A stretch of DNA of 64,000 bases from Promicromonospora thailandica (GTDB taxonomy: Bacteria > Actinomycetota > Actinomycetes > Actinomycetales > Cellulomonadaceae): contig NZ_JAMTCS010000009.1 in assembly GCF_024171955.1 (NCBI RefSeq), positions 1 through 64,000 on the forward strand. Direction: 5' to 3'. Below, one piece after another: positions 24,449 through 32,708 of this stretch; positions within the stretch are counted from its first letter, which is position 1, and the number at the start of each line of letters is the position of its first letter. Under the pieces are notes generated by a model. That model was not told the origin of the DNA. It did not search any database and worked only from the letters and a program-made list of their open reading frames with translations. The position numbers were made by a program, and so were the translations under genes.

Positions 24449-27400
24449 ATGACCCTCGACCGCAGACAGTTCCTCACCACCGCCGGCGTCGTGTCGACCG
24501 CCGCCGCCCTGCCCGTCGTGTCGACCGCCGCCGCGACGCCGGCGTCCGCCGCGCCGGGGCACGGCCGCATCCGGCTGACCGACCCGCTCGTGGAGAAGAA
24601 GACCGGCCCGCTCGGCATCGACGTCGACCGTCCCCGCTTCTCCTGGACCGTCGAGTCCGACGGGCGCGGGGTGGAACAGACGGCCTACCGGCTGCGGCTG
24701 CGCACCAGCGGGCGACGGCCCCGCGCCGTGTGGGACAGCGGTGTGGTGCGCTCGCGCGAGTCGGCGAACGTCGCGTACGACGGGCCGGCGCTGCGGGCTG
24801 CGACGGAGTACACCTGGCAGGTCGACGTGACCACGAACCGCGGCAGCGCGACGACGTCGTCGTCGTTCCGCACCGGGCTGTACGCCGACGCCGACTGGGC
24901 CGGCGCCGCGTGGATCGGCAACGAGCGTGGCGCGGACGAGGTGACGGACCTGCGGTTCGACGACGCCTCGTGGATGTGGGCGGCCGAGGGCGACCTGGCC
25001 GGCCAGGACCGGGCCTTCCGGATCGTGCGGTCGGCGCCCGAGGGGACGACGGCGACGCGCGCCGAGGTGCTGATCACCGCGGACGACTCGTACACGCTCT
25101 GGGTGGACGGCACCGAGCTGGGTGCCACCGAACCCGCCGAGAACGGCTGGCAGGGCTCGCGCTTCCACGAGGCCGACCTCTCCGGTGCGACCACCGTGGT
25201 CGCCGTGCGCGGCACCAACGACGCGGTCAGCGCGGGTGCGGTGCTCGCCGTCGTGCGCCTGACATACGCGGACGGGACGACGGCGACCCTGACGTCCGGG
25301 AGCGACTGGCGGGCCGCGACGGACTTCCCCGACGACTTCGCGCGCCCGGACCTCGACGACTCGGGCTGGTCACCGGCCCAGGAGATCGCAGCGTACGGCG
25401 CGGGCCCGTGGGGGAGCGGCGTCCGGCTGCCGGCCCGCGACCCGCTGCCGGCGCCGCTGCTGCGCAAGGAGTTCGACGTCGCACCCGGGCTGGAGCGGGC
25501 CACGCTGTACCTGGCGGCGGGCGGGTACGCGGACGTGTCGCTGAACGGCCGTCCCGCCGACGACCAGGTGCTCGCGCCGGGGTTCACCGACTACGACGAC
25601 ACCGTGCAGTACACCGCGACCGACCTGACCCGGCGCCTGGGCCGCGGGCGGAACACGCTGGGTCTGGAGCTGGGCCGCGGCTTCTACGGGATGACCGGCG
25701 GCAACGTGTGGCGGTGGGAGTCGCCGCCGTGGCACGACGAGCCCGTGGTGCGCGCCGTGCTGCGCCTGGAGTACGCCGGGGGCGCCGTCGAGCACGTGGT
25801 CACGGACGACACCTGGCGGCTCCACCCCGGGCCCACGGTCTTCGACGACCTCTACGGCGGCGAGGCGTACGACGCGCGCCGGACCCTGCCCGGCTGGGAC
25901 ACGACCGGGTTCGACGACGGCGACTGGGCTCCGGCGGGCGTGGCGCCCGGTCCGCGCGGCGTGCTCGTCAACCAGCGCCAGCAGCCGATCACCGTGGCCG
26001 AGTCGCTGCCCGCCGTCGAGGTCACCGAGCCCGAGCCGGGCGTCTACGTCGTGAAGTTCCCGCGCGTGATCGCGGGCTGGGTGCGGTACACGGCGACGGG
26101 GCCCGCCGGGGCGACGATCAGGGCCGCCCACGGCGAGAAGCTGACGGCCACGGGGCGCGTGAACACGAGCAACAACGGCGGGTTCCAGGCGGGCTTCCAG
26201 ACCGACCGGTTCACGCTGGCGGGCACGGGTGGCCCCGAGACCTGGGAGCCGCGGTTCTCGTACAAGGGATTCCAGTACATCGAGGTGACCGGCTGGCCGC
26301 AGGACGGCCCGCCGCCGCTGTCCGCCTTCACGGCGCGCGTGGTGCACACGGCGGCTGCCGAGACCGGCCGGTTCGACAGCTCCAGCGAGATCATGAACCG
26401 CACCCACCGGGCCGTGGTGGACACCATGAAGAACAACATCCACGGCATCCCGACCGACACCCCGATGTTCGAGAAGAACGGCTGGACCGGCGACGCCGCG
26501 CTCGGCGCCGAGATGTTCCTCATGAACCTCGACGTGCACGAGCTGTTCGCCAAGTGGTTGCGCGACGTGCACGAGACCCGGGACGCGCAGGGCCGGCCTC
26601 TGGTCATCGCGCCCAGCTCCGCCGACTGGGGCGAGTGGGGCGTGTGCCCGCCCTGGCACGCGGCGTACGTGATGATCCCCTGGTGGCTCTACCAGTACGG
26701 CGGCGACGACCGCGTGCTGAACGAGTGCTACGACGGCATGAAGCGGTACGTCGACCTGGAGTTCGACCGGTCGCAGGGCGGTATCGTGCCCGACGCGCGG
26801 CTCGGTGACTGGGTCAGCCCCGAGGCGAGCCCGGCTGGCGGAAACGCGCCCGAGGACCTGCGCATCTCCGCCACCGCATTCCTCTACGCCATGACGCTGT
26901 ACCTGCGGCGCAGCGCCGGATACCTCGGCAGGGCGGCCGACGTCGAGCACTTCGCCCGCAACGCCGCCACGATCAAGGCCGCGTTCAACGACACCTTCCT
27001 CGACCGCGCCGCCGGGCACTACCGGGGCCAGGGCGACCGGGGCTACCGGCAGACGCACAACGTGCTCGCCGTGGAGTTCGGCCTGACGCCCGACGCCGAG
27101 ACGACGCGCCGGGTGGTGGACAGCCTGGTGGCCGACATCCGCGCCAAGGGCACGAAGCTCAACACCGGTGTGCTCGGTACCAAGTGGCTCCTGCCGGTGC
27201 TTACCCGGCACGGGCGCGCCGACGTCGCCTGCGAGCTCGCCGTGCAGACCGGCTACCCGAGCTGGGGCTACATGATCGAGAACGGCGCAACCTCCATGTG
27301 GGAGCACTGGTCGCTGGAGGCGCGCTCCTACGGGCACTACTTCCTGGGCACCGTGGACGACTGGTTCTACCAGCACGTCGCCGGCATCCAGGCCTCGCCC

Positions 27401-27709
27401 GACACCGGGTACCGGGACATCACGATCGCCCCGGCGGTCACCGAGCACCTGGACCGGGCGAGCGCGTCGATCCGGACTCCGTACGGCGCGGTGGCCAGCG
27501 CCTGGCGGCGTACGGGCGGCCGGCTGCGGCTGACCGTCACCGTCCCGGTCGGCTCGACGGCGACGGTGCTCCTGCCGGTCGCCGACGCCGGCGCGGTGAC
27601 CGAGCAGGGCCGCCCGCTGTCGCACGCCGAGGGCGTCACCGACGTCGCGGTCGCCGACGGTACCGTCCGGGTGCGGGTGGGCTCCGGCCGCTACACCTTC
27701 GTCGCTTAG
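24449..27709 (+). CDS. Tat-exported GH78 alpha-L-rhamnosidase
   Basis: This 1086-residue enzyme releases terminal L-rhamnose from plant glycosides or polysaccharides. The signal has the twin-arginine motif DRRQFLTTAG and ends near TPASAAP, so it is exported folded. After an N-terminal Fn3-like domain and the Bac_rhamnosid_N region (WIGNERGADEV) come a concanavalin-like domain and the (alpha/alpha)6 barrel. The barrel motif DTPMFEKNGWTGDA contains Glu675, the likely general acid, and GATSMWEHW contains Glu952, the likely base. GGAGG six bases before the ATG sets the start. A LacI-type palindrome lies upstream, and palindromic elements flank the gene on both sides. Confidence 0.92.
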   Translation: MTLDRRQFLTTAGVVSTAAALPVVSTAAATPASAAPGHGRIRLTDPLVEKKTGPLGIDVDRPRFSWTVESDGRGVEQTAYRLRLRTSGRRPRAVWDSGVVRSRESANVAYDGPALRAATEYTWQVDVTTNRGSATTSSSFRTGLYADADWAGAAWIGNERGADEVTDLRFDDASWMWAAEGDLAGQDRAFRIVRSAPEGTTATRAEVLITADDSYTLWVDGTELGATEPAENGWQGSRFHEADLSGATTVVAVRGTNDAVSAGAVLAVVRLTYADGTTATLTSGSDWRAATDFPDDFARPDLDDSGWSPAQEIAAYGAGPWGSGVRLPARDPLPAPLLRKEFDVAPGLERATLYLAAGGYADVSLNGRPADDQVLAPGFTDYDDTVQYTATDLTRRLGRGRNTLGLELGRGFYGMTGGNVWRWESPPWHDEPVVRAVLRLEYAGGAVEHVVTDDTWRLHPGPTVFDDLYGGEAYDARRTLPGWDTTGFDDGDWAPAGVAPGPRGVLVNQRQQPITVAESLPAVEVTEPEPGVYVVKFPRVIAGWVRYTATGPAGATIRAAHGEKLTATGRVNTSNNGGFQAGFQTDRFTLAGTGGPETWEPRFSYKGFQYIEVTGWPQDGPPPLSAFTARVVHTAAAETGRFDSSSEIMNRTHRAVVDTMKNNIHGIPTDTPMFEKNGWTGDAALGAEMFLMNLDVHELFAKWLRDVHETRDAQGRPLVIAPSSADWGEWGVCPPWHAAYVMIPWWLYQYGGDDRVLNECYDGMKRYVDLEFDRSQGGIVPDARLGDWVSPEASPAGGNAPEDLRISATAFLYAMTLYLRRSAGYLGRAADVEHFARNAATIKAAFNDTFLDRAAGHYRGQGDRGYRQTHNVLAVEFGLTPDAETTRRVVDSLVADIRAKGTKLNTGVLGTKWLLPVLTRHGRADVACELAVQTGYPSWGYMIENGATSMWEHWSLEARSYGHYFLGTVDDWFYQHVAGIQASPDTGYRDITIAPAVTEHLDRASASIRTPYGAVASAWRRTGGRLRLTVTVPVGSTATVLLPVADAGAVTEQGRPLSHAEGVTDVAVADGTVRVRVGSGRYTFVA

Positions 27710-27975
27710 CTGTCCACGCGCGCCGGGCCGGCCGTAGGGACCGGTGCTCCCGGTTCCCACTGGTGCTCCCGGCGCACGCCGGGCGGACGAGGTGCGTGGC
27801 GGGGCCTCGGGGTCGTGCGGCGTAGCGGGCGGGGTGCGCGTGGCGACGTGGTGCGCGTGGCGGGCGAGGTGCGCGTGGCGACGTAGCGGACGTAGCGGAC
27901 GTGGCGCGCGTGGTGGGGCCCCGCGGCTGTCCGGCGGTGCGGACGGACATGACGCCTCGCCGGTCGCGCGACAGC
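27710..27975. other. GC-rich low-complexity gap
   Basis: This stretch repeats short variants of GTGCGCGTGGCGACG and GTAGCGGACGTAGCGGACG. Open frames run on both strands with no domain or ribosome site. I see no gene in it. Confidence 0.6.
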
Positions 27976-28146
27976 TCCGGAGCGACTTTGTTTTTCGCAG
28001 GGTGCCGGCCCAGGTGCACTGCGTTCAGCCTGGCACCGCCTGATGCGGCTCAGCCGAACAATGCTGCTCAGCCGGAGAAGGCGGTGCCAGGCTGAACGCG
28101 ATTCACCTCAGCCGGCACCCTGCCGAACACGAAGGCTCGCTCCGGA
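27976..28146. repeat. palindromic element D, copy 2
   Basis: This 171-bp element has arms of about 65 bases starting TCCGGAGCGA on the left and, read on the other strand, on the right. Between them is a loop of about 39 bases containing TGATGCGGCTCAGCCG. The inner 24 bases of the arms (GCGTTCAGCCTGGCACCGCC and neighbours) pair almost perfectly. The sequence is related to copy 1 at 24181-24299. It sits between the rhamnosidase and the GlcD-like gene. Confidence 0.85.
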
Positions 28147-28187
28147 AGGCGCGGGTTCAGACGCGAGTCGCGTGCACGTCGCGCGCG

Positions 28188-28400
28188 GTGACGCGGACCG
28201 TGCCGGGCGGCCGTGCGGTGGCGCGGGTGACGACGATGCGGATCGCGCCGGGCGGCCGTGCGGTGGGGCGGGTGACGACGATGCGGATCGCGCCGGGCGG
28301 CCGTGCGGTCGGGCGGGTGACGACGATGCGGATCGCGCCAGGTGGCTCGCGCGGTCGGGCGGGTGACGGCCGCGCGGACCGCGCCGGGCGGGTGGTCGGC
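28188..28400. repeat. 45-bp minisatellite, about five copies
   Basis: Units begin GTGACGACGATGCGGATCGC. They start at 28188 (39 bp), 28227 (45), 28272 (45), 28317 (46) and 28363 (partial). Units two and three are almost identical. The period is divisible by three, giving an open frame with a repeated VTTMRIAPGGRAVGR peptide, but no ribosome site or flanking gene supports translation. It ends next to the stop of the GlcD-like gene. Confidence 0.85.
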
Positions 28401-28409
28401 GCCGTTCGG

Positions 28410-29819
28410 TCAGCCGGGCAGGGGCGCCCCGGGGAATGCCTTGCCCGGGTTGAGGAGGCCGTGCGGGTCGAGGGCGTCCTTGACCGCGCGGTGCATCGCC
28501 AGCACCACGGGACTGAGCTCCGCCGCCGCGCCCGGCAGCTTGAGCAGGCCCACGCCGTGCTCGCCCGTGACCGTGCCGCCCAGAGCGCGGCACTCGTCGA
28601 CGATCCGGTCGAACGCCACCTTGGCGCGGGCCTTGGCGGCGTCGTCGCCCTCCGGCGCGATGATCAGCGGGTGCAGGTTGCCGTCGCCCGCGTGCGCGAT
28701 GTTCGCGATCACGACGTCGGCCTCGCGCGCGATGCTCTCGATGCGGCCGAGCATCGCGGGAACCGCGCCGCGGGGCACGCAGACGTCCTCCGTGAGCACG
28801 GGGCCGAGCCGCTCCAGCGCGGGGTAGGCGAGGCGTCGTGCGAGGAACAGCCGGTCGGTCTCGTCCGGTGTGAAGGCGCGCTCGACGTGCGTGCCGCCCG
28901 CCCCCTCGAAGAGGGCGGCCACGCGGTCCGCCAGGGCCTCGCCGGCCGCGCCGGGCTCGTCGACCTTCGCGAGCAGGAGCGCCGCCGCGCCCTCGGGCAG
29001 CGTCCAGCCCTGCCAGTCGGCGACGGCGCGCAGGCAGGTGCTGTCGATGAGCTCCAGCGCGGCGGGCACGATCCCCGCGGCCGAGACGGCGGCCACGGCG
29101 TTCCCGGCGTCGGGCAGCGAACCGAACCAGCCCACGACCGCCCGGTCCTCACGCCCGGCGAGCGGGCGCAGCTTGAGGGTGACGTCCACGACGACGCCGA
29201 GCGTGCCCTCCGACCCGACCATGAGCCCGGTGAGGTCGTAGCCCGTCACGCCCTTGGCGGTGGTGCGGCCGAGCCGGGCGACCGAGCCGTCCGCGAGCAC
29301 CACGGTCATCCCCAGCACGTAGTCGCGGGTGACGCCGTACTTGACGCAGCACAGTCCGCCGGCGTTCGTGGCGACGTTGCCGCCGATCGTGGAGATCGCC
29401 TGGCTGGCCGGGTCGGGCGGGTACCAGAGGCCGTGCGCGGCCACGTGCCGGCGCAGGTCGTCGTTGAGCACGCCCGCCTCGACCACGGCGTAGCGCTCGT
29501 CCACGTTCACCTCGCGGATGCGGGTCATGCGCTCGAGCGAGAGCACGACCGCGCCTGCCACGGCGTTCGCCCCGCCGGACAGGCCCGTGCCGGCGCCGCG
29601 CGGCACAACGGGTGCGCCGTGCTCGGCGGCGGCGCGGACGGTGGCGACGACGTCGTCCAGGCCGGTCGCGAGCACGACCGCGGCCGGCGGGGCCCAGTCG
29701 GCCCACTCGGCGTCGTCGTGGGCGTACCGGTCGAGGTCCGGGCCGTCCGTGAGGACGGTGCCGTCGGGCAGGGCGGTCTGGAGCGCCGCGACGAGCGCGG
29801 GGAGTTCGGTGCGGGTCAT
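28410..29819 (-). CDS. FAD-linked oxidase, GlcD/D-lactate dehydrogenase-like
   Basis: This 469-residue flavoenzyme is expected to oxidise a 2-hydroxy acid such as glycolate or D-lactate. The FAD-binding PCMH domain shows APVVPRGAGTGLSGGANAVA, then the DPASQAISTIGGNVATNAGG region and GLMVGSEGTLGVV. The C-terminal cap has IAHAGDGNLHPLI and GGTVTGEHGVGLLKL, both conserved in GlcD. The C-terminus LDPHGLLNPGKAFPG is canonical. No GlcE/GlcF genes are adjacent, so it may act alone as in single-subunit lactate dehydrogenases. Confidence 0.92.
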   Translation of the reverse strand: MTRTELPALVAALQTALPDGTVLTDGPDLDRYAHDDAEWADWAPPAAVVLATGLDDVVATVRAAAEHGAPVVPRGAGTGLSGGANAVAGAVVLSLERMTRIREVNVDERYAVVEAGVLNDDLRRHVAAHGLWYPPDPASQAISTIGGNVATNAGGLCCVKYGVTRDYVLGMTVVLADGSVARLGRTTAKGVTGYDLTGLMVGSEGTLGVVVDVTLKLRPLAGREDRAVVGWFGSLPDAGNAVAAVSAAGIVPAALELIDSTCLRAVADWQGWTLPEGAAALLLAKVDEPGAAGEALADRVAALFEGAGGTHVERAFTPDETDRLFLARRLAYPALERLGPVLTEDVCVPRGAVPAMLGRIESIAREADVVIANIAHAGDGNLHPLIIAPEGDDAAKARAKVAFDRIVDECRALGGTVTGEHGVGLLKLPGAAAELSPVVLAMHRAVKDALDPHGLLNPGKAFPGAPLPG

Positions 29820-29840
29820 CGGTCTCGGATCGTATCCCCG

Positions 29841-30287
29841 TCAGTCCTCGCGGCCCGGTCGCGACGAGCGCAGCCGTTTGGTGTCGGAGCGCTGCTTCTT
29901 GGCGGCCAGCCGCCGCTCCTGCGAGCCGCGGGTCGCCCGGGTGGCCCTTCGGGCGCGGGGGCCCGGGGCCAGCGCGTCGGCGACGAGCGCGGCCAGGCGT
30001 GTCGCGGCCGCGGAGCGGTTGCGTCGCTGCTCGCGGTGCTCGGAGGCGACGACGGTGAGCACGCCGTCGGACAGGCGCCCCGCGAGCCGTTCGGTGAGGC
30101 GTTGCCGCTGCCTCTCGTCCAGGACGGCGGAGCCGCGCAGGTCCCAGGACAGCTCGACGCGCGAGTCGGTGGTGTTGACGCCCTGGCCGCCCGGCCCGGA
30201 CGACCGGGAGAAGCGTTCGGTGAGCTCCGCCCGGGGGATGGTCAGCGCCGGGGTGACGGGGAGGCCGGGGCGTGCGGGTGCGGGCAT
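29841..30287 (-). CDS. arfB: peptidyl-tRNA hydrolase ArfB (ribosome rescue)
   Basis: This 148-residue protein rescues ribosomes stalled on broken mRNA by hydrolysing peptidyl-tRNA. It contains the release-factor GGQ motif in RSSGPGGQGVNTTDSRVEL at about residues 28-46. It also has the basic C-terminal tail (RRLAAKKQRSDTKRLRSSR) that in ArfB inserts into the empty mRNA channel. The size fits ArfB (about 140) and is too small for RF1/RF2. It lies 21 bp upstream of the GlcD-like gene on the same strand and may be co-transcribed with it. Confidence 0.93.
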   Translation of the reverse strand: MPAPARPGLPVTPALTIPRAELTERFSRSSGPGGQGVNTTDSRVELSWDLRGSAVLDERQRQRLTERLAGRLSDGVLTVVASEHREQRRNRSAAATRLAALVADALAPGPRARRATRATRGSQERRLAAKKQRSDTKRLRSSRPGRED

Positions 30288-30436
30288 GCGCCCATCGTCT
30301 CGCGACCGGGGCGGGCGGTCGAGCAGATACCTTCTCGGTGCTTTATAGAAAGCGCGCCGGAATGTCTACCGGAACACGAAGAAGTGCGTTGACGCACCGT
30401 GTGTTGCGCTGTGCGCACACGAGCGAAAGAAAAGGG

Positions 30437-30472
30437 AAGGGCTCCCCCACGGAATACCGTGGGGGAGCCCTT
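30437..30472 (-). terminator. Rho-independent terminator of the small peptide gene
   Basis: A 16-bp perfect stem (AAGGGCTCCCCCACGG paired with its complement) closes on a 4-base loop. In the minus direction it is followed by CCCTTTTCTTTC. On the plus side there is no T-run, so it serves the minus-strand peptide gene ending 44 bp upstream. Confidence 0.85.
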
Positions 30473-30515
30473 CTGCTGGGGGAACGACTCCAGCGATCTT
30501 CGGCGTCGTGCCAGG

Positions 30516-30599
30516 TCAGAGACCCAGCAGGCACAGCACCTGCGAGACCGTGATGCCCAGGTTGCAGACCAGGTTGGCGACGATGTCGATGAGGCTCAT
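30516..30599 (-). CDS. 27-residue hydrophobic peptide with two cysteines
   Basis: This tiny gene has every control signal. It has an AAGGAGCT ribosome site five bases from the ATG, a TTGCAC-17-TAACGT promoter and a strong terminator. The peptide begins MSLIDIVANLVCNLG and ends SQVLCLLGL. It is almost uncharged (one Asp), with Cys12 and Cys23 on a helix that could be membrane-inserted or amphipathic. I do not recognise it. It could be a membrane or secreted surface-active peptide, a toxin-like peptide or a bacteriocin-like product; no processing genes are adjacent. The flanking DNA is much more AT-rich than the rest of the window. Confidence 0.75.
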   Translation of the reverse strand: MSLIDIVANLVCNLGITVSQVLCLLGL

Positions 30600-30670
30600 G
30601 TGCGAGCTCCTTTTCATGAAATGGGGATCACGGACGTTTGCCCGTGAGTCGAACGGTGTTCGCGTTCCAT

Positions 30671-30699
30671 ACGTTAAGTAGGCGAGACGGACAGTGCAA
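30671..30699 (-). promoter_or_regulatory. promoter of the small peptide gene
   Basis: Read on the minus strand, TTGCAC and TAACGT are separated by 17 bp. Transcription should start near 30664, giving an untranslated leader of about 65 bases and a transcript of about 230 bases up to the terminator at 30437. Confidence 0.65.
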
Positions 30700-30843
30700 C
30701 GTGAATGGGATATTAGTTGTTAAAGCGCGAAATGCGTGACGGCGTGATAGTGGCCCGGGGCGACAGCGGCGACCCGGTGGAGCGGCTCCGACGGCGATTC
30801 CTGACCGGGCGACGAGGCCCGGCCCGGCGGGGACACTGGACCC

Positions 30844-31323
30844 ATGGCGACGACGAGCGCGGGACTGCTGCTGTACCGGCGCACGCCCGGCGGGTTCGAG
30901 GTGCTGCTCGGCCACATGGGCGGGCCGTTCTGGGCCCGCAAGGACGAGGGCGCGTGGACGGTGCTCAAGGGCGAGCTCGAACCCGGCGAGGACCCTCATG
31001 CCGCGGCGCTGCGGGAGGCCGAGGAGGAGCTCGGCCTGGAGCTGCCGCCGGCGTCGGTCCCGGACCTCGCGCTCGGTGAGATCCGCCAGCGCGCCGGGAA
31101 GGTGGTCCACGCCTGGGCGCGGGAGTGGCCGGAGTCCGGGCCTGACCTGAGCCGGGTGCGGAGCAACACGATCGAGATCGAGTGGCCGCCCCGGTCCGGA
31201 CGGCGCCTGGAGATGCCCGAGATCGACCGCGTCGCCTGGTTCGCGCCCGACGACGCCCGGCGGCTCGCCGTCCGCGCGCAGGCCGAGCTCGTCGACCGTC
31301 TGGAGGACGCGCTCGGGGGATGA
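30844..31323 (+). CDS. NUDIX hydrolase
   Basis: This 159-residue pyrophosphohydrolase has a complete Nudix box, GELEPGEDPHAAALREAEEEL then G, at about residues 40-62, with the REAEEE metal-binding helix. The substrate, a nucleoside diphosphate linked to another group, cannot be predicted. The start MATTSAGLLLYRR matches the family's first strand. The nearby conserved segment KGELEPGED follows DEGAWTVL. The gene converges on the secreted protein at 31403 across a strong hairpin. Confidence 0.92.
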   Translation: MATTSAGLLLYRRTPGGFEVLLGHMGGPFWARKDEGAWTVLKGELEPGEDPHAAALREAEEELGLELPPASVPDLALGEIRQRAGKVVHAWAREWPESGPDLSRVRSNTIEIEWPPRSGRRLEMPEIDRVAWFAPDDARRLAVRAQAELVDRLEDALGG

Positions 31324-31349
31324 GGCGCTCCCTGCCCGCCTCTGACCAC

Positions 31350-31383
31350 AGCGGGCCCCGCCGGTGCTCCGGCGGGGCCCGCT
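31350..31383. terminator. hairpin between convergent genes
   Basis: AGCGGGCCCCGCCGG pairs with its complement over 15 bp around loop TGCT. It lies exactly between the stops of the NUDIX gene and the minus-strand secreted protein, so it probably ends transcription from both sides, although neither side has a long T-tract. Confidence 0.75.
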
Positions 31384-31402
31384 GCTCAGGCGTCGTGCGA
31401 GA

Positions 31403-32059
31403 TCAGGGCTCGATCGTCGGCACGAAGTTGTCCAGCAGGAACTGGCCCTCCTCGCCCGCCGGCAGCTCGCCCATGAAACGGGTGACGACGCCGGTCGTCT
31501 CCGACTGGACGAACACCTGGAAGTCGATCGTCTCCACCGACGGGTCGGCCCAGTGCCCGGTCTGCGCGGCGGTGAGCACGGCCTCCGAGGCGCCCTCGAC
31601 GTCGATGGAGGAGGCGTACCAGCCGAGCTCGTTCAGCACCTCGGGGTCGGGCATCTCCTGGTCGTAGAACGGCGACTGCACCAGGATCCGCCAGTGCAGG
31701 TCGCCCCACTGGTCGGACACGGCGATCTCGGGCGACGTCCACTCGTGGCCCGCGCCGCCGTCGCCGACGATCGCCTCGCCGGCCCAGTCGGCCGGGACCT
31801 TGTAGCCCACGCCGTCGGTCTCGGTGGACTGCCACGTGTCGGTCGCGCCCTCGGTGGGCTCGCCCAGCTCGACCGGGATCCCGACCGGGTCGCAGCCGGG
31901 CAGGTCCGCGGCGGTGGCATGAGCGGGAACCTGGGCGGTCGCGGAGCAGGCGACGGCGGACGGGGCGGCGACGGCGGCGGACGTCGCACCGGCCGCCAGG
32001 CCGACGGTGAGCGCGGACGTCAGGACGACGGAACGAACCTTCTTCTGTGTCGGTGTCAT
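31403..32059 (-). CDS. secreted protein of unknown function
   Basis: This 218-residue protein has a clear Sec signal peptide (KKVRSVVLTSALTVGLAAG ... AAVAAPS, cleaved at about residue 32). The mature part is acidic and contains DLHWRILVQSPFYDQEMP, GWYASSIDVEGASEAV and TTGVVTRFMGELPAGEEG. Two cysteines near the mature N-terminus could form a disulfide. I do not recognise the family and see no catalytic motif. It appears monocistronic. Confidence 0.8.
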   Translation of the reverse strand: MTPTQKKVRSVVLTSALTVGLAAGATSAAVAAPSAVACSATAQVPAHATAADLPGCDPVGIPVELGEPTEGATDTWQSTETDGVGYKVPADWAGEAIVGDGGAGHEWTSPEIAVSDQWGDLHWRILVQSPFYDQEMPDPEVLNELGWYASSIDVEGASEAVLTAAQTGHWADPSVETIDFQVFVQSETTGVVTRFMGELPAGEEGQFLLDNFVPTIEP

Positions 32060-32147
32060 GTCATCAAAGACGCAGCACAGGGGTGAAAGGTTGTCTCCCT
32101 CGCGAGAATCTGTGCAGGTCAGCGTGGCTGAGCGCGCGTGAGCCCGG

Positions 32148-32708
32148 TCAGGTCGGCTCGCGGTCCAGGGTCAGGTTCCGCAGGTGCGGCAGCACGTCGT
32201 CGAGCCCCACCTCGATGCGGCTGTACACCTCGGGGTCGAGCACGGTGGTGCCGTCGAAGGCGCCGGCGCTCACGTAGAAGCCGACGGGCAGCACCGCGGC
32301 CTGGAAGAACCCGAACAGCGGCCGGAGCGCGTGCTCGATGACGAGCGCGTGCCGGTCGCTGCCCCCGGTCGCGGCGAGCACGACCGGCTTGTTCGCGAGG
32401 GCGTACTGGCCCACGTGGTCGAAGAAGTGCTTGAACAGGCCGGAGTAGGAGCCCCGGAAGACGGGTGTCGCCGCGACGACGACGTCCGCCTCCTCCACCG
32501 CGCGGTAGGCGGCCTCGACGTCGGGCGGGAAGTCTTCGCGCGCCAGGCCGCCGGTGAACCCGGGGCCGAGGCGGTAGACGTCGACGCGGCGCACCGTGAT
32601 CGGGACGAGCTCCCCGAGCCGGGCGGTGATCAGGTCGGCCAGCGCCGCCGTCTTTGAGGGCTCGCTGGGGCTGCCGTTGACGACGACGACGTCGAGCGGG
32701 CGGCTCAT
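32148..32708 (-). CDS. NAD(P)H:FMN reductase, CE1759-like
   Basis: This 186-residue flavodoxin-fold reductase is expected to supply reduced FMN to the partner monooxygenase. The FMN phosphate loop VVVNGSPSEPSKTAAL is at the N-terminus. VVVAATPVFRGSYSGLFKHF and VVLAATGGSDRHALVIEHAL are characteristic of the SsuE/MsuE-like group. Its ATG overlaps the stop of the upstream monooxygenase as ATGA, a tight translational coupling that fits a two-component enzyme. Confidence 0.9.
   Translation of the reverse strand: MSRPLDVVVVNGSPSEPSKTAALADLITARLGELVPITVRRVDVYRLGPGFTGGLAREDFPPDVEAAYRAVEEADVVVAATPVFRGSYSGLFKHFFDHVGQYALANKPVVLAATGGSDRHALVIEHALRPLFGFFQAAVLPVGFYVSAGAFDGTTVLDPEVYSRIEVGLDDVLPHLRNLTLDREPT

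Noticed and set aside
28188-30392. 734-codon frame starting in the minisatellite and running antisense to the GlcD-like and ArfB genes
   Set aside because: Only the repeat part is free of another gene. There is no ribosome site, and the rest is a shadow of well-recognised minus-strand genes.
30272-30553. plus-strand frame across the peptide-gene terminator
   Set aside because: It runs through the terminator stem and has no domain. The minus-strand peptide gene with its own signals explains the region.
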